From: an uncultured Myxococcales bacterium
GTDB lineage: Bacteria; Myxococcota_A; UBA9042
NCBI GenBank assembly: GCA_903842345.1
Contig: CAIMLR010000036.1
Location: 186,001 to 250,000, forward strand
Reading direction: 5' to 3'
DNA length: 64,000 nt
Part shown: positions 51,623-63,366 of the stretch, in pieces
Layout of the letters: each line of letters starts with the position of its first letter
Position numbering within the stretch: the stretch's first letter is position 1
Position numbers and translations under genes: made by a program
Notes under the pieces: generated by a model
Told to the model about the DNA's origin: nothing
Databases searched by the model: none
The model's input: the letters and a program-made list of their open reading frames with translations, nothing else

Positions 51623-53907
51623 ACGCGCCGAGCCACCCGCGTCAGGGCGCGATCTTTGACTTCAACACCGAGGCAGCCGTCACGCGCGCCAGTCAGCCGA
51701 TCCCGAGCGCCGCCAGCTCGGGCGAGCACGTCGCGTGGACCGGGCTCATCGAGCGCTTTGTCTACCGCAACGCGGACAACGGCTTTGGCATCGCGCTGCT
51801 GCGGCGGGACGATGGGATCGGCGCGACAATCAAGGGCCCGCTGTGGGGCCTGGACGTCGGCGACGCGGTGGCGATCGACGGCGTTGTCGAGGATGACCCG
51901 CGCCACGGCCGGCAAGTGAAGGTGCTTTCCGCGCGGCCAATTCTCCCGGGAACGCGCGACGGCGTGGCGCGGTACTTGAAGTCGGGCAAAATCGCCGGAA
52001 TTGGTCCAACCATTGCCGATCGCCTATTGGACCAGTTGGGCGACGACGCGCTGGAGCAGATTCGCAAGGATCCGGACGTGCTCAAGGGCATCAAAGGCCT
52101 GAGCCGCAAGGTGCGCGGGACGCTTGTCGAGCAGGTGCAGGTGCACGCAGCGGCGGCGGCAAACGCGGTGTTCCTGTACGGCCTTGGCCTGGGGCCGACG
52201 CTGACGGCCCGCATCGAGCAGCGGTACGGCAAGGACACCGTCCGGCAGGTACGCGAGCGGCCGTATCGGCTGGCTGAGGAGATCCCCGGCATCGGTTTCA
52301 GGACCGCGGATCGCCTCGCGCGCGAGCTGGGCGTGCCCGCAACGTCACCGGAGCGCTTGCGCGCGGGACTCGTGCACGCGCTGCAGGAGCTGGCCCAGCA
52401 AGGTCACACCGCGCCGCCGGAGTCGGCTGCGCTGGCCGGCGCGATGGCGATCCTGGAGGTGCCGGCTGAACCGCTGATGGACGCGATCGACGCGCTTGTC
52501 GCGCAGGGCACTTTCGTGCGGTCAGACGAGGCGCTTTGCCTCGCCGAGTTGGCGCACGCGGAGCAGCGGCTGGCGCACCGGATGGCGGAACTGCTGCACG
52601 CCCAATCGACGGTGCTGCCCGATCTGGAGGCGCGGTTGGCGGATGCGGAAGCGGCGCTGGGTTTTAACCTGCAAGGCGGCCAACGCGACGCGGTGACCCG
52701 GACGCTGCAGACCGGCGTGCTCGTCGTGACGGGCGGCCCGGGCACGGGCAAGACGACGATTATCCGCGGCGTGCTGGCGGCGATGGCGCGCGACAAGCCG
52801 CGGCTGGCTCTGGCGGCCCCGACGGGACGCGCAGCGCGGCGGCTGGCGGAAGCGACGGGCGCGGAGGCCAAAACGCTGCACCGGCTGCTGGAGTTTGAGC
52901 CGCGCACCGGGCGTTTTCTGCGCAACAAGGACACGCCGCTGGACGCGGATCTCATCATCGTGGACGAAGTGTCGATGATGGAGGTCCCGCTGGCGGCCGC
53001 GCTGTTTGACGCGACACCGCTGGGTGCGCGGGTGCTGCTCGTGGGCGACGCCGATCAGCTGCCTTCCGTGGGACCCGGCGCGGTGCTGGACGACCTGATC
53101 CAGTCGCAGTGCATCCCCGTCGTCGCGCTGGATCGCATCTACCGGCAGGGCGAGGGTTCGCAGATCGCGCTGAACGCCTACCGCGTGCGCAAGGGCGAGA
53201 TGCCGCAGTCTTCGCCGCGCAACGCCGACGGCGATTTCTATCTGGTGCCGCGCGAAAATCCGGAGGACATCCTGGCGGGCGTGCTGGAGATCGTGCAGCA
53301 CCGCCTCCCGCAGCGCGGTTTTGAACCGATTCGCGACATCCAGGTGCTCGCGCCGGTGCACCGCGGGCCTCTGGGAACGCAGGCGCTCAATGAGGCGCTG
53401 CGGCAGGCGCTGAATCCGTATGGCGAACAGCTGGGCAACGGCCTGCGCGTGGGCGACAAGGTGCAGCAAACCAAGAACGACTACGATTTGGAAGTGTTCA
53501 ACGGCGACATCGGCGTCGTCGTCGGTCGCGGCCAGGGGCGGGCGGATAACCGGCAGCCGGGCTTGCCCCTGTCGCCGACCGTGCAGATTCGCTTTGGCGA
53601 GCGCCTTGTGGACGTGGAAGGCAGCGCGCTGGACAACCTGCAATTGGCCTACGCCGTGACGGTGCACAAGTCGCAGGGCAGCGAGTACCCGGCGGTCGTC
53701 CTGCCGCTGCACCCCCAGCACCACATCATGCTGCAGCGCAACCTGCTGTACACGGCGCTCACCCGCGGGCGGCGTTTCGTCGTGCTGGTGGGGCCGGCGC
53801 GAGCAATCGAGAGGGCCGTGCAAAACGACGCGCCCATTCACCGCCACACCCAGCTGCGCCAAGCCCTGCAGCGCGCCATGGCCACGTACACAACGGAGAG
53901 CGTATGA
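51619..53907 (+). CDS. recD2: RecD2-type DNA helicase
   Basis: The 762-residue protein has the RecD2 layout: an N-terminal OB-like part (TGLIERFVYRNADNGFGIAL), helix-hairpin-helix repeats (GIGPTIADRLLDQL, IPGIGFRTADRLAREL), then superfamily 1 helicase motifs. These include Walker A TGGPGTGKTT near residue 371, DEVSMMEV, LVGDADQLPSVGPG and VTVHKSQGSEYPAVVLPL. RecD2 moves 5' to 3' on single-stranded DNA in repair outside RecBCD. It overlaps both neighbours by 4 bases (ATGA). Confidence 0.93.
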   Translation: MNAPSHPRQGAIFDFNTEAAVTRASQPIPSAASSGEHVAWTGLIERFVYRNADNGFGIALLRRDDGIGATIKGPLWGLDVGDAVAIDGVVEDDPRHGRQVKVLSARPILPGTRDGVARYLKSGKIAGIGPTIADRLLDQLGDDALEQIRKDPDVLKGIKGLSRKVRGTLVEQVQVHAAAAANAVFLYGLGLGPTLTARIEQRYGKDTVRQVRERPYRLAEEIPGIGFRTADRLARELGVPATSPERLRAGLVHALQELAQQGHTAPPESAALAGAMAILEVPAEPLMDAIDALVAQGTFVRSDEALCLAELAHAEQRLAHRMAELLHAQSTVLPDLEARLADAEAALGFNLQGGQRDAVTRTLQTGVLVVTGGPGTGKTTIIRGVLAAMARDKPRLALAAPTGRAARRLAEATGAEAKTLHRLLEFEPRTGRFLRNKDTPLDADLIIVDEVSMMEVPLAAALFDATPLGARVLLVGDADQLPSVGPGAVLDDLIQSQCIPVVALDRIYRQGEGSQIALNAYRVRKGEMPQSSPRNADGDFYLVPRENPEDILAGVLEIVQHRLPQRGFEPIRDIQVLAPVHRGPLGTQALNEALRQALNPYGEQLGNGLRVGDKVQQTKNDYDLEVFNGDIGVVVGRGQGRADNRQPGLPLSPTVQIRFGERLVDVEGSALDNLQLAYAVTVHKSQGSEYPAVVLPLHPQHHIMLQRNLLYTALTRGRRFVVLVGPARAIERAVQNDAPIHRHTQLRQALQRAMATYTTESV

Positions 53908-55868
53908 CAGAAGGCCAAATCGTGCTCGTTGCCGATGGACCGCTGCTGCGCGTTGGCTGGGTGCAGACCTACAAGCCGGGACGGCCGATGCGCGTGCAGG
54001 TGCGGGCGTATGGCGCGGAAGTGACGGTACTGAAGCTGGAGCGGCCCGAGCTTGCCGGGGAGCTGAGCCTGCGAACGGCGTCGCTGGCCGATGCGGAGAA
54101 GGCCGTGATCGCGCTGCAAGGTCGCGCGACGCGGGATGAACTGGACGTGGCGTGGACGCTGTTTGCCGACCGGCCGCTGGGCATCGGCGAACTGGCGGAA
54201 GTGCTGTTTGGCCACGAGGACGCGGATACGCGCGATGCCGCGACGGTGCTTGCGGTGTTCAGCCACACGGGCTTCGCCTTGACCCACGGCCGCCTGACGC
54301 GGCGCGATGCCGCGGAGCGGGCGATGCTCGATCAGCAGCGGCTGCGCCAGGTGGAGCTGGACGTTGACGTGGCGCAGTGGCGCAAAGCGCTGCACCAGCA
54401 TCGCGCCGGAATGCGCGCGACGTTTGGCGATGCCCCGCAGCGGCTCATGGCGATTGTGCGTGGCGAGGACGATCCGGCGGCGGCGCACTGGCTGGAGTTG
54501 GATGGTCGGCACAAGCACGCGGACGCGCGCGACGCGACGGACCTGCTCAACGAGCTGGGCTTCTGGGACGGGCACGAGGACCTGGACCTGTGGCGGTCGG
54601 GGCTGCTGCGGCCGTGGTCGGAAGAGGCGATTGCTTCGTTGCGGCCAACGCCGGACATACCCGCCGACGCGCCGCGTCTCGACCTGCCGTTTGTGGCGAT
54701 GGACAACGACGCACCGCATGAAGTGGACGACGCGATTTGCGTGGAAGAGACGCCCGATGGCACCCGCGTGCACGTGGCGATCGCACATCCGTCCGCGTGG
54801 ATCGTGCCGGACAGCCTCGCCGACCTCGCGGCACGGCAACGCGGCGCGACGATGTACCACCCGCGCCACGTCGTCGGCATGCTGCCCGATGTCCTGGCGC
54901 GCGACGTCGCCTCGCTCACGCGCGACGCGTGGAAGCCGGCGCTCGTCGTATCCCTGACGCTGGATGCCGCGGGCGCGCCGCGGGACGAATCGCTCCAGGA
55001 GGCGTGGGTCCGCGTCAAACACGTGTGGTCCTACAGCCTCGTGGAACGCACGTTGGCCGGCGAGAACGCGCCGGAGATGGACCGTTCCGTGCTGGACAAG
55101 CTGATCGCGACGGGGCTGCACGCAGAAGGCGCCCGCATCCGCAACGGCGCGTGGCTGCTGTACCGGCCGGATTGCGAGGTGGTTGCGCCGCCGTTCAAGC
55201 CCGTCGAGGTGCGGCAGGTCCAGCAGACCAGCCCGGGACGCCGCCTCGTCACGGAGATGATGGTGCAGGCGTGCGCGGCGGTCGCGCAGCTCGGGTCGCG
55301 CAACCGGATCGCCCTGCCGTACCGCACGCAGCCGCGGCCGAGCCACCCGCCGCTTCCGCCGGGTCTCTATGACCAGCCGGCGGACTGTTTCTCCATGTTC
55401 CGCGTGCTGGAGGCCGGAACGATGCAGGCAACGCCCGCGCCGCACGGGATGATGGGCGTGCCAGCGTACGTGCAGTTTACCTCGCCGCTGCGCCGTTATG
55501 GCGACGTGCTGGCGCACCGGCAGCTTGTCGCGTGGCTCCGCGGCGTGCCAGCGCCCCACACGCTGCAGGAAGTGACGCAGCTCGCGCAAGTCGCCGACGA
55601 TGCTGCGCGCGACCGGCGGCAGTGGCAGCGCAAGGGCAGCCATTACTTCAAGCTGCTGTGGCTGGCGGGGCGCGTCAACGGCAAGCCGCTGGAGGGTCAA
55701 GTCGTGCGCGTGCTGGCGAGCGGCGAGCGGTTGGTGTTCCTCTCCGCGCTCGCGCTGGACACGCCGGTGCGGGCGCCGATGCTGGACGTTGGCGATCACG
55801 TGCAGCTGCTCGTGCGCAACGTGCATCCGACGCGCGGCCTCGTGGAACTTGCCGTGACCGCAACGTAA
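53904..55868 (+). CDS. RNB-domain 3'-5' exoribonuclease (RNase II/R family)
   Basis: The 654-residue protein has the RNB catalytic segment with clustered Asp residues (VAMDNDAPHEVDDAICVEET), HPSAWIVPDS, then TSPLRRYGDVLAHRQLVAWL, a hallmark of the family. The N-terminus lacks a clear pair of cold-shock domains. It degrades single-stranded RNA. Translation is coupled to recD2 by ATGA. Confidence 0.88.
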   Translation: MTEGQIVLVADGPLLRVGWVQTYKPGRPMRVQVRAYGAEVTVLKLERPELAGELSLRTASLADAEKAVIALQGRATRDELDVAWTLFADRPLGIGELAEVLFGHEDADTRDAATVLAVFSHTGFALTHGRLTRRDAAERAMLDQQRLRQVELDVDVAQWRKALHQHRAGMRATFGDAPQRLMAIVRGEDDPAAAHWLELDGRHKHADARDATDLLNELGFWDGHEDLDLWRSGLLRPWSEEAIASLRPTPDIPADAPRLDLPFVAMDNDAPHEVDDAICVEETPDGTRVHVAIAHPSAWIVPDSLADLAARQRGATMYHPRHVVGMLPDVLARDVASLTRDAWKPALVVSLTLDAAGAPRDESLQEAWVRVKHVWSYSLVERTLAGENAPEMDRSVLDKLIATGLHAEGARIRNGAWLLYRPDCEVVAPPFKPVEVRQVQQTSPGRRLVTEMMVQACAAVAQLGSRNRIALPYRTQPRPSHPPLPPGLYDQPADCFSMFRVLEAGTMQATPAPHGMMGVPAYVQFTSPLRRYGDVLAHRQLVAWLRGVPAPHTLQEVTQLAQVADDAARDRRQWQRKGSHYFKLLWLAGRVNGKPLEGQVVRVLASGERLVFLSALALDTPVRAPMLDVGDHVQLLVRNVHPTRGLVELAVTAT

Positions 55869-55936
55869 CTTTGCGTATCTGGCGAGACAAACGCGGCGCG
55901 TTCGGTTACAAACGCGCGGCTTTTGCCGACGCTTCG

Positions 55937-57355
55937 ATGGAGACGTACGTGGCCGAACTGGGAACTCTTCGCGCAGGACCGTTGCCGCCGCTATTGGCGC
56001 GCTACGTTTTCTCGTGGGAGACGATGCACACGATCATCGGTGGACAGTCGGCCATTGACCTCTCGCATTTGCGCCTTTCGCAGCACGGGGAGGAGGAAGC
56101 GTCGCGCTTTCTCGCCCGCTACGGCTACGATCTCCACAATTCCGTACAGTTCCAGGACGTGGAGCGGATTCGCACGGAGGCGCTTGGCTTCATCCGCGGC
56201 GTGCTGTTGCCGGGCCTGCCGGTGGAGATGCCCGCGGACTTCGACACGATGCCGATCCTCACGGTGCTCCGTCTCGCCGCGGCCGATCCGGACATCGCGG
56301 TGGCCAAGGACGGATTCACGGCGGAAGTGTGGACCGGGTGGGCGTGCGGGCTGCTGCGCGTGATGCACACGGTCGCCCACGCGGTGAACTACTTCCAGAA
56401 CAACTACTACCACGAGATTCGCGAGCACATCCTCAGCCGTTTCGTCGCGCAAGTGCACACGCGCGAGGATGGCAGCCAGTACCTGCACGCGCAGAGCTTT
56501 GATGTCCCAATCGTGCGTTTTGAGGTCAAGGAGACCAAACCGCTGCGGTCCGTCGTGGTCAAGTTGCTGCAGAAACAGGAGAACGTCGCCTACGATCTTT
56601 TTGACCACATCGGCGTGCGCATCATCGTCGGCAATCCGGTGGACGCACTGTTCGCCGTGCGCGCGCTGCGTGAAGAACACACGATCATGTACCCGAACAT
56701 CAAGCCGACGCGGTCGCGCAACACGCTTGTGGATCTGGACGCCTATGACGCGCACGTGCGCAAGTGCCTGCAGCGGTACCAGCGCGGTGAAATCGACGAG
56801 ATGACGACGGTGCAGGAGATTCACAGTTTTGACCACAAGCCGGAAAGCGACGACCAGATCGAGTGGAATCCGTACAGCTCGGACAAGTACCAGTCGATCC
56901 AGTTCACAAGCCGGCAGATGATCCGGTTTCCCAATCCGCTGTTCACGCGCATGCGCGACGCCCAGGCGATCGCCCACAAGCACCTGTCGGGCGAGGCGCT
57001 TGACGAGATGCTGGCGGCGCTGACGACCCAGGGCGTGGATCCGGAGATTCAGTTCTTCTTTCCGTATGAAGTCCAAATCATGGACCTCGCCAGCTTTCAG
57101 GCGGCGACGGAAGGCCGCGCGTCTTACGGCGAATACAAGGCGCGGCAGATTGCCTCCGTGCGCCGGCGGGTGCTGCCGCGGGTGTTGAAGCTGCTCGGCG
57201 TGGCGGACGAGCCGCGCCCGGATCGCGACGGTTCAACCGCTGCAGGTGGCGCGGCCAAGCCGATTGCCCTGCGGCGCCAGTTTGCGTCGACGGGCCTCCT
57301 GCCGAATGCGAGCCTTGAAGAGCTGCGCGCGCTCCTGCCCACCGACGCCAAGTGA
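55937..57355 (+). CDS. RelA/SpoT-synthetase-like protein
   Basis: The 472-residue product starts METYVAELGTLRAGPLPPLL; a TTG at 55871 would lengthen it by 22 residues. The N-terminal half is a helical region with MHTVAHAVNYFQNNYYHEIR. The second half has the RelA/SpoT synthetase pattern: VAYDLFDHIGVRIIVGNPVD, DKYQSIQFTSRQM and FFPYEVQIMDLASF with EGRASYGEYKARQ. It may make or sense (p)ppGpp-like nucleotides or be an inactive relative. From memory it resembles the TIGR04552 family of deltaproteobacteria; unverified. Confidence 0.6.
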   Translation: METYVAELGTLRAGPLPPLLARYVFSWETMHTIIGGQSAIDLSHLRLSQHGEEEASRFLARYGYDLHNSVQFQDVERIRTEALGFIRGVLLPGLPVEMPADFDTMPILTVLRLAAADPDIAVAKDGFTAEVWTGWACGLLRVMHTVAHAVNYFQNNYYHEIREHILSRFVAQVHTREDGSQYLHAQSFDVPIVRFEVKETKPLRSVVVKLLQKQENVAYDLFDHIGVRIIVGNPVDALFAVRALREEHTIMYPNIKPTRSRNTLVDLDAYDAHVRKCLQRYQRGEIDEMTTVQEIHSFDHKPESDDQIEWNPYSSDKYQSIQFTSRQMIRFPNPLFTRMRDAQAIAHKHLSGEALDEMLAALTTQGVDPEIQFFFPYEVQIMDLASFQAATEGRASYGEYKARQIASVRRRVLPRVLKLLGVADEPRPDRDGSTAAGGAAKPIALRRQFASTGLLPNASLEELRALLPTDAK

Positions 57356-58101
57356 CGACGCTCGTTGACCCGCCCATGCCGCCGTTGGCGCAGACGCTCG
57401 GGACGCCGCCGCGCGTGGAGCGCCCGCACACACGCGTGCACGACGGCCAGCCGCTGTGCGACTACGACGCGGCGATCCACCAAATGGACGCGCTTGTCGC
57501 CCGGCCCAGGACTGCCGAAGACGTGCTGCTTGTGCTGCAGCATCCGCCGACGCTGACGCTGGGCCGCAAGGGCGGGCTGGAGCACATCGTCGCGCCGCGC
57601 TGGCAGCCGGCGGGCCAAGTGCCGCTGGACGTGCCCGTGCATGAAGTGGCGCGCGGCGGATCGGTGACGTGGCACGCGCCGGGACAGCTTGTCGTCTACC
57701 CGATTGTGCAACTGTGCCAACAAGTGGGGCCGTGGGGCAAAGGGCCGCTGGGCGACCTGCCGGCGTTCGTGCGGTTGCTGGAGCAGTGCATCGCGGCGGC
57801 GTGCGGCCAGTTCGGCGTGCGGACGGTGCTCAAGCCGGGTCAATCCGGCGTGTGGATCGATGCCAACCGGAAGATCGCCAGCGTGGGTCTGGGTCTGCGC
57901 AACGGTTGGACTTTTCACGGGCTGGCGCTCAACGTCAATCCGCGACTGGACGGCTTCGCGGTCACACCGTGCGGATTGGACGGCGTGGCGATGACGTCGA
58001 TTTGGCAGCTGTGTGAGGAACAGGGTCTGGAGCGGCCAGCGTTGGCGGACGTGCAGCAGGCGCTGGAACAGCAGCTCTGCGCGGTCCTGCGGCGCGGTTG
58101 A
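57352..58101 (+). CDS. lipB: Octanoyltransferase LipB
   Basis: The 249-residue product uses GTG overlapping the previous stop. It has LQHPPTLTLGRKG, the signature RGGSVTWHAPGQLVVYPI, the Lys-containing KIASVGLGLRNGWTFHGLAL and the Cys-containing VTPCGLDGVAMTS, the catalytic pair of LipB. It moves octanoyl from ACP to lipoyl domains as the first step of lipoate synthesis. The N-terminus is about 30 residues longer than usual. Its stop abuts the atpC stop on the other strand. Confidence 0.93.
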   Translation: MTTLVDPPMPPLAQTLGTPPRVERPHTRVHDGQPLCDYDAAIHQMDALVARPRTAEDVLLVLQHPPTLTLGRKGGLEHIVAPRWQPAGQVPLDVPVHEVARGGSVTWHAPGQLVVYPIVQLCQQVGPWGKGPLGDLPAFVRLLEQCIAAACGQFGVRTVLKPGQSGVWIDANRKIASVGLGLRNGWTFHGLALNVNPRLDGFAVTPCGLDGVAMTSIWQLCEEQGLERPALADVQQALEQQLCAVLRRG

Positions 58102-58509
58102 CTACTTGGTCGCGCCCACGCGCACGCGCGTCTCGGCCAGATCGACCGCGCGCTTGCGCACTTTCCACAACTCAGCCGCGACGTCTTCGCGGGTCTGCGC
58201 GAGCTCAGCCGTCGCTTCTTCCAGCTGCTTGCGGGCGACGTCGAGGACGATGTCCTCCGCTTTCTCGCAAAGCTCCGTGGTAATCGTGACGGACTGGCCG
58301 CCCACGACGTGCACGTAGCCACCATCCACAGCCAGCAGCAGGTCGTTGTGCGGCCCCAACTGCACGGTGCAGACGCCGGTCCGCAAACCGGAGAGAAGCG
58401 CCTGGTGGCCGGGCAGGATGCCGAGGTCGCCGGAAGCGCCCGGCGCAATCACGCCCTGCACTTCACCTGAATACTTGATGCCCACCGGCGTTACGATCTC
58501 GACCTTCAT
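58102..58509 (-). CDS. atpC: ATP synthase epsilon subunit
   Basis: The 135-residue product has the epsilon beta-sandwich (MKVEIVTPVGIKYSGEVQGV, APGASGDLGILPGHQALLSG) and a C-terminal two-helix part ending RKRAVDLAETRVRVGATK. It regulates and couples the F1 motor. It is the last gene of the atp run, 143 bases after atpD. Confidence 0.95.
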   Translation of the reverse strand: MKVEIVTPVGIKYSGEVQGVIAPGASGDLGILPGHQALLSGLRTGVCTVQLGPHNDLLLAVDGGYVHVVGGQSVTITTELCEKAEDIVLDVARKQLEEATAELAQTREDVAAELWKVRKRAVDLAETRVRVGATK

Positions 58510-58652
58510 GACATCTCCCGGCTCAGTCTGCTTGTCTCGCCAGCCAAGCCCTCACAGCGACAAGCCTATGTCGCCGCGTGTATCGCCACAGGCGGGCGCG
58601 CTTGGCGACCCAGCTGACAGCCGGAGTCGCGCGCAAGCCCACTTGCGTGCGG

Positions 58653-60131
<1,479 letters not shown>

Positions 60132-60171
60132 CTAACGCAGAGATGAATCGGAGGTGGACTTGAACCCAGAC

Positions 60172-61062
60172 CTAGCCCTTGAGAGCCTCGGCGCCTGACG
60201 TGATTTCCATCAGTTCCGTGGTGATGATCGACTGGCGAGCGCGGTTGTAGACGAGCGTGATGCGCGCCAACAGTTCGCCGGCGTTCTTGGTCGCCGCTTC
60301 CATGGCCGTCATGCGTGCGCCCATTTCCGAGGCGACCGACTCCAGCAAGCAACGGTACACGTGCACGTCGATGGACATCGGCAGGATCGAATCCAGCACG
60401 GCATCCTTGGACGGCTCAAAGATCGTATCGATGCCGGTCGGCATCGCTTCAGCCGGCGCACCCTTGCCATCGTCCAGACCGGCCGGCGGCAGCGGCAGCA
60501 CGCGCTCCACTTGCACGATCTGCGTCATCGCCGACTTGAACTGGTTGTACGCGATGTACACTTCGTCAAACTTGCCGTCGACGTACGCTGCAACGAGCTC
60601 GCGGCCAATGCCGGTCGCGCGCTCAAGCGTCACGTTGTTCAACACGTCCATGTAGACGTGGGCCACTTCAGCCTGACGCGCCTTGAAGTAATCGCGGCCC
60701 TTCTTGCCCACCACGCGCAGCTCAATGTGCTCGCGGTTGCCCTGATTGGCCTTGATCCAGTTCCACGCCGCCTTGTTGACGTTGGAGTTGAACGCGCCCG
60801 CGAGGCCGCGATCGGACGTCAACACCAGCATCAGCGTCCGCTTGGGCGCACGCACCGCCAGCAGCGCGTGGGCATCCGCATCCGTACCCGCCGCCAGTTC
60901 AACGATCATGTCGTTGACCCGCTTCGCGTACGGACGCAGTTGCACGAGCCTTTCCTGGGCGCGGCGGAGACGGGCTGTCGCCACCAATTTCATCGCACGC
61001 GTGATCTTGGCCGTGGACTTGACCGACACGATGCGACGTCGAATTGCTTTCAAAGATGGCAT
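60172..61062 (-). CDS. atpG: ATP synthase gamma subunit
   Basis: The 296-residue protein has the N-terminal helix MPSLKAIRRRIVSVKSTAKI TRAM, the central LTSDRGLAGAFNSN and the C-terminal RMTAMEAATKNAGELLARIT helix, which form the rotating central shaft. Confidence 0.97.
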   Translation of the reverse strand: MPSLKAIRRRIVSVKSTAKITRAMKLVATARLRRAQERLVQLRPYAKRVNDMIVELAAGTDADAHALLAVRAPKRTLMLVLTSDRGLAGAFNSNVNKAAWNWIKANQGNREHIELRVVGKKGRDYFKARQAEVAHVYMDVLNNVTLERATGIGRELVAAYVDGKFDEVYIAYNQFKSAMTQIVQVERVLPLPPAGLDDGKGAPAEAMPTGIDTIFEPSKDAVLDSILPMSIDVHVYRCLLESVASEMGARMTAMEAATKNAGELLARITLVYNRARQSIITTELMEITSGAEALKG

Positions 61063-61127
61063 GTTGCCTCAATTCCTCGGACCGGATCAGGGAGCAAGCT
61101 GCTTCACCAACGCCAGGGACGCCAGAC

Positions 61128-62711
61128 TTACGCTTGGAAGAGCGCCTTGAACTCGGTCAACGCCGCCACGAGGGCAACGCGGTACGGGTCGTCTTTCTTC
61201 TTCAGGTCGGTCTTGGTGACGCCGTTCTTCAGGTCTTCCATCATCGACGCTTTCTGGTTGCGCAGGAACGCGAACAGCTCCTGCTCATAGCGGCGCAGGG
61301 ACGCCACCGGCAGATGGTCGATGAAGCCTTCCGCCGCGGTCGCCGCGAACATCAGGATGACCTGCTCGTGCACCTGCATCGGCGCGTACTGCGGCTGCTT
61401 GAGCAGTTCCGTCAGGCGCGCGCCCTGCGCCAGCGTGCGCTGGGTCGAGGGATCGAGGTCCGAAGCGAACTGCGAGAACGCCGCGAGCTCCCGGTACTGG
61501 GCCAGCGACAGACGCAGCGGACCAGCCACGGCCTTCATCGCTTTCACCTGAGCCGCACCGCCGACGCGGGACACCGACAGGCCGACGTTGATGGCCGGGC
61601 GGATGCCTTTGTAGAACAGGTCGCTTTCCAGAAAGATCTGACCGTCCGTGATCGAAATCACGTTGGTCGGCACGTACGCGGAAATGTCGCCAGCCTGCGT
61701 TTCGATGATCGGCAGCGCCGTCAGCGAACCGCCGCCTTCTTCGTCACGCAGCTTGGCGGCGCGCTCGAGCAGACGGCTGTGGAGGTAGAACACGTCGCCC
61801 GGATACGCTTCGCGGCCCGGCGGACGGCGCAGCAGCAGGGACATCTGGCGATACGCGACGGCCTGCTTGGACAGATCGTCATAGACGATGAGGCCGTGCA
61901 TGCCGTTGTCGCGGAAGTACTCGCCCATCGCCGCGCCCGTGTACGGGGCGAGGAACTGCAGCGGCGCCAGGTCCGACGCGGTCGCCGAGACGACGATCGT
62001 GTATTCCAGCGCGCCGTGGTCAGCGAGCTTCTTCACGACCTGCGCGACCGTCGACTGCTTCTGGCCGACGGCGACGTAGATGCAGTACACCGGCTTGGCG
62101 GTCTTGTCGCCGGCCTTGAAGCGCTCGTGTTCCGGCTTCTGGTTGATGATGGCGTCAATCGCGACGGCCGTTTTGCCCGTCTGGCGATCGCCGATGATGA
62201 GCTCGCGCTGGCCGCGGCCAATCGGAACCATGCCGTCGATCGGCTTGAGACCCGTCTGCAGCGGCTCGAACACCGGCTTGCGGGAGATGATGCCCTTCGC
62301 CTTCACTTCCACGCGGCCGTAGGAGATCGGCGCGCCATCCGTGTTGGCCAGCGGACCTTTGCCGTCGATCGGCTGACCGAGCGCGTTCATCACGCGGCCA
62401 AGCAGCGCCTTGCCGACCGGGACTTCCACGATGCGGCCGGTGCGCTTGACGAGGTCGCCCTCTTTGATCGAGTTCGCGTTGCCGAGCAGCGCGACACCGA
62501 CGTTGTCTTCTTCCAAGTTCAGAACCATGCCTTTGACATCGTTCGGGAACTCAAGAAGCTCGCCGGCCATCGCCGCTTCCAGACCGTGCACGCGGGCGAT
62601 ACCGTCGCCTACCGCCAGCACGCGGCCGGTTTCCTGAACGTCAACCTTGGCGCCGTAGTTGGCGACTTGGTCGCGAATGATGCGGCTGACTTCTTCAACG
62701 CGGATGTCCAT
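61128..62711 (-). CDS. atpA: ATP synthase alpha subunit
   Basis: The 527-residue protein has Walker [30 protein letters not shown] context, [20 protein letters not shown] and the [20 protein letters not shown] signature. It is a non-catalytic nucleotide-binding subunit of F1 and lies between atpH and atpG. Confidence 0.98.
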   Translation of the reverse strand: MDIRVEEVSRIIRDQVANYGAKVDVQETGRVLAVGDGIARVHGLEAAMAGELLEFPNDVKGMVLNLEEDNVGVALLGNANSIKEGDLVKRTGRIVEVPVGKALLGRVMNALGQPIDGKGPLANTDGAPISYGRVEVKAKGIISRKPVFEPLQTGLKPIDGMVPIGRGQRELIIGDRQTGKTAVAIDAIINQKPEHERFKAGDKTAKPVYCIYVAVGQKQSTVAQVVKKLADHGALEYTIVVSATASDLAPLQFLAPYTGAAMGEYFRDNGMHGLIVYDDLSKQAVAYRQMSLLLRRPPGREAYPGDVFYLHSRLLERAAKLRDEEGGGSLTALPIIETQAGDISAYVPTNVISITDGQIFLESDLFYKGIRPAINVGLSVSRVGGAAQVKAMKAVAGPLRLSLAQYRELAAFSQFASDLDPSTQRTLAQGARLTELLKQPQYAPMQVHEQVILMFAATAAEGFIDHLPVASLRRYEQELFAFLRNQKASMMEDLKNGVTKTDLKKKDDPYRVALVAALTEFKALFQA

Positions 62712-62763
62712 GGCAGTCTACTCCCAGATTCGATTTTCAGTTCAGTCGAAACGTGAAACGAGT

Positions 62764-63318
62764 TCAGTCTGTAACCAATTGGTTGTGAAGGCGATTGAGG
62801 TGATTGCGCACCGAGCTGTCCCAAACCGTGTTGCCGACGCGCACGACCACGCCGCCGAGGAGCTCCGGGTCGACCGAGGCCGTCACCTGAACTTCCTTGC
62901 CGATGAGGCGCTTGATGGCCGCAGCCACCCGCGCAATCGCCGCAGCATCCAGCGCGACGGCTGACGTGAGCTGCGCTTCCGCCCGACCGCTGCGCGCGTC
63001 CTGAATTGCCGCGAATTCCGCCAGCGTCGCCGCCAGGGAGCCGATGCGACCGTTGTCGAGCATCAGCTTGGCAAACGCCTCAGCCGTGCCCGTGATCGCC
63101 AGTTCCTTCAGAACCGTCGCCAGGAGGCTCGTCCGCGGCTCGTGCGGCAGCGTCGGATTGGTCAGGAACGTCAGCGCTTCAGGCGCCGCATCCAGGGTCG
63201 CCACGACTTGCGTCAGCGCCGCGCGGACCATGTCGGCATCGCCGCGCTCGTCGCACAGGAGCGCCAGTGCGCGCGCGTAACGTCGGGCAATTTTTGCAGA
63301 ACCGCTCGTGCTAGCCAT
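62764..63318 (-). CDS. atpH: ATP synthase delta subunit
   Basis: The 184-residue protein starts MASTSGSAKIARRYARALAL, the usual delta N-terminal helix, and ends with EVQVTASVDPELLGGVVVRV GNTVWDSSVRNHLNRL, the conserved delta C-terminal signature. It joins F1 to the b subunit stalk. Confidence 0.95.
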   Translation of the reverse strand: MASTSGSAKIARRYARALALLCDERGDADMVRAALTQVVATLDAAPEALTFLTNPTLPHEPRTSLLATVLKELAITGTAEAFAKLMLDNGRIGSLAATLAEFAAIQDARSGRAEAQLTSAVALDAAAIARVAAAIKRLIGKEVQVTASVDPELLGGVVVRVGNTVWDSSVRNHLNRLHNQLVTD

Positions 63319-63366
63319 GCTACATCGCTCCCAAGACCGGGGGTTTCAGTTCCCGGCGGCCAAGAC

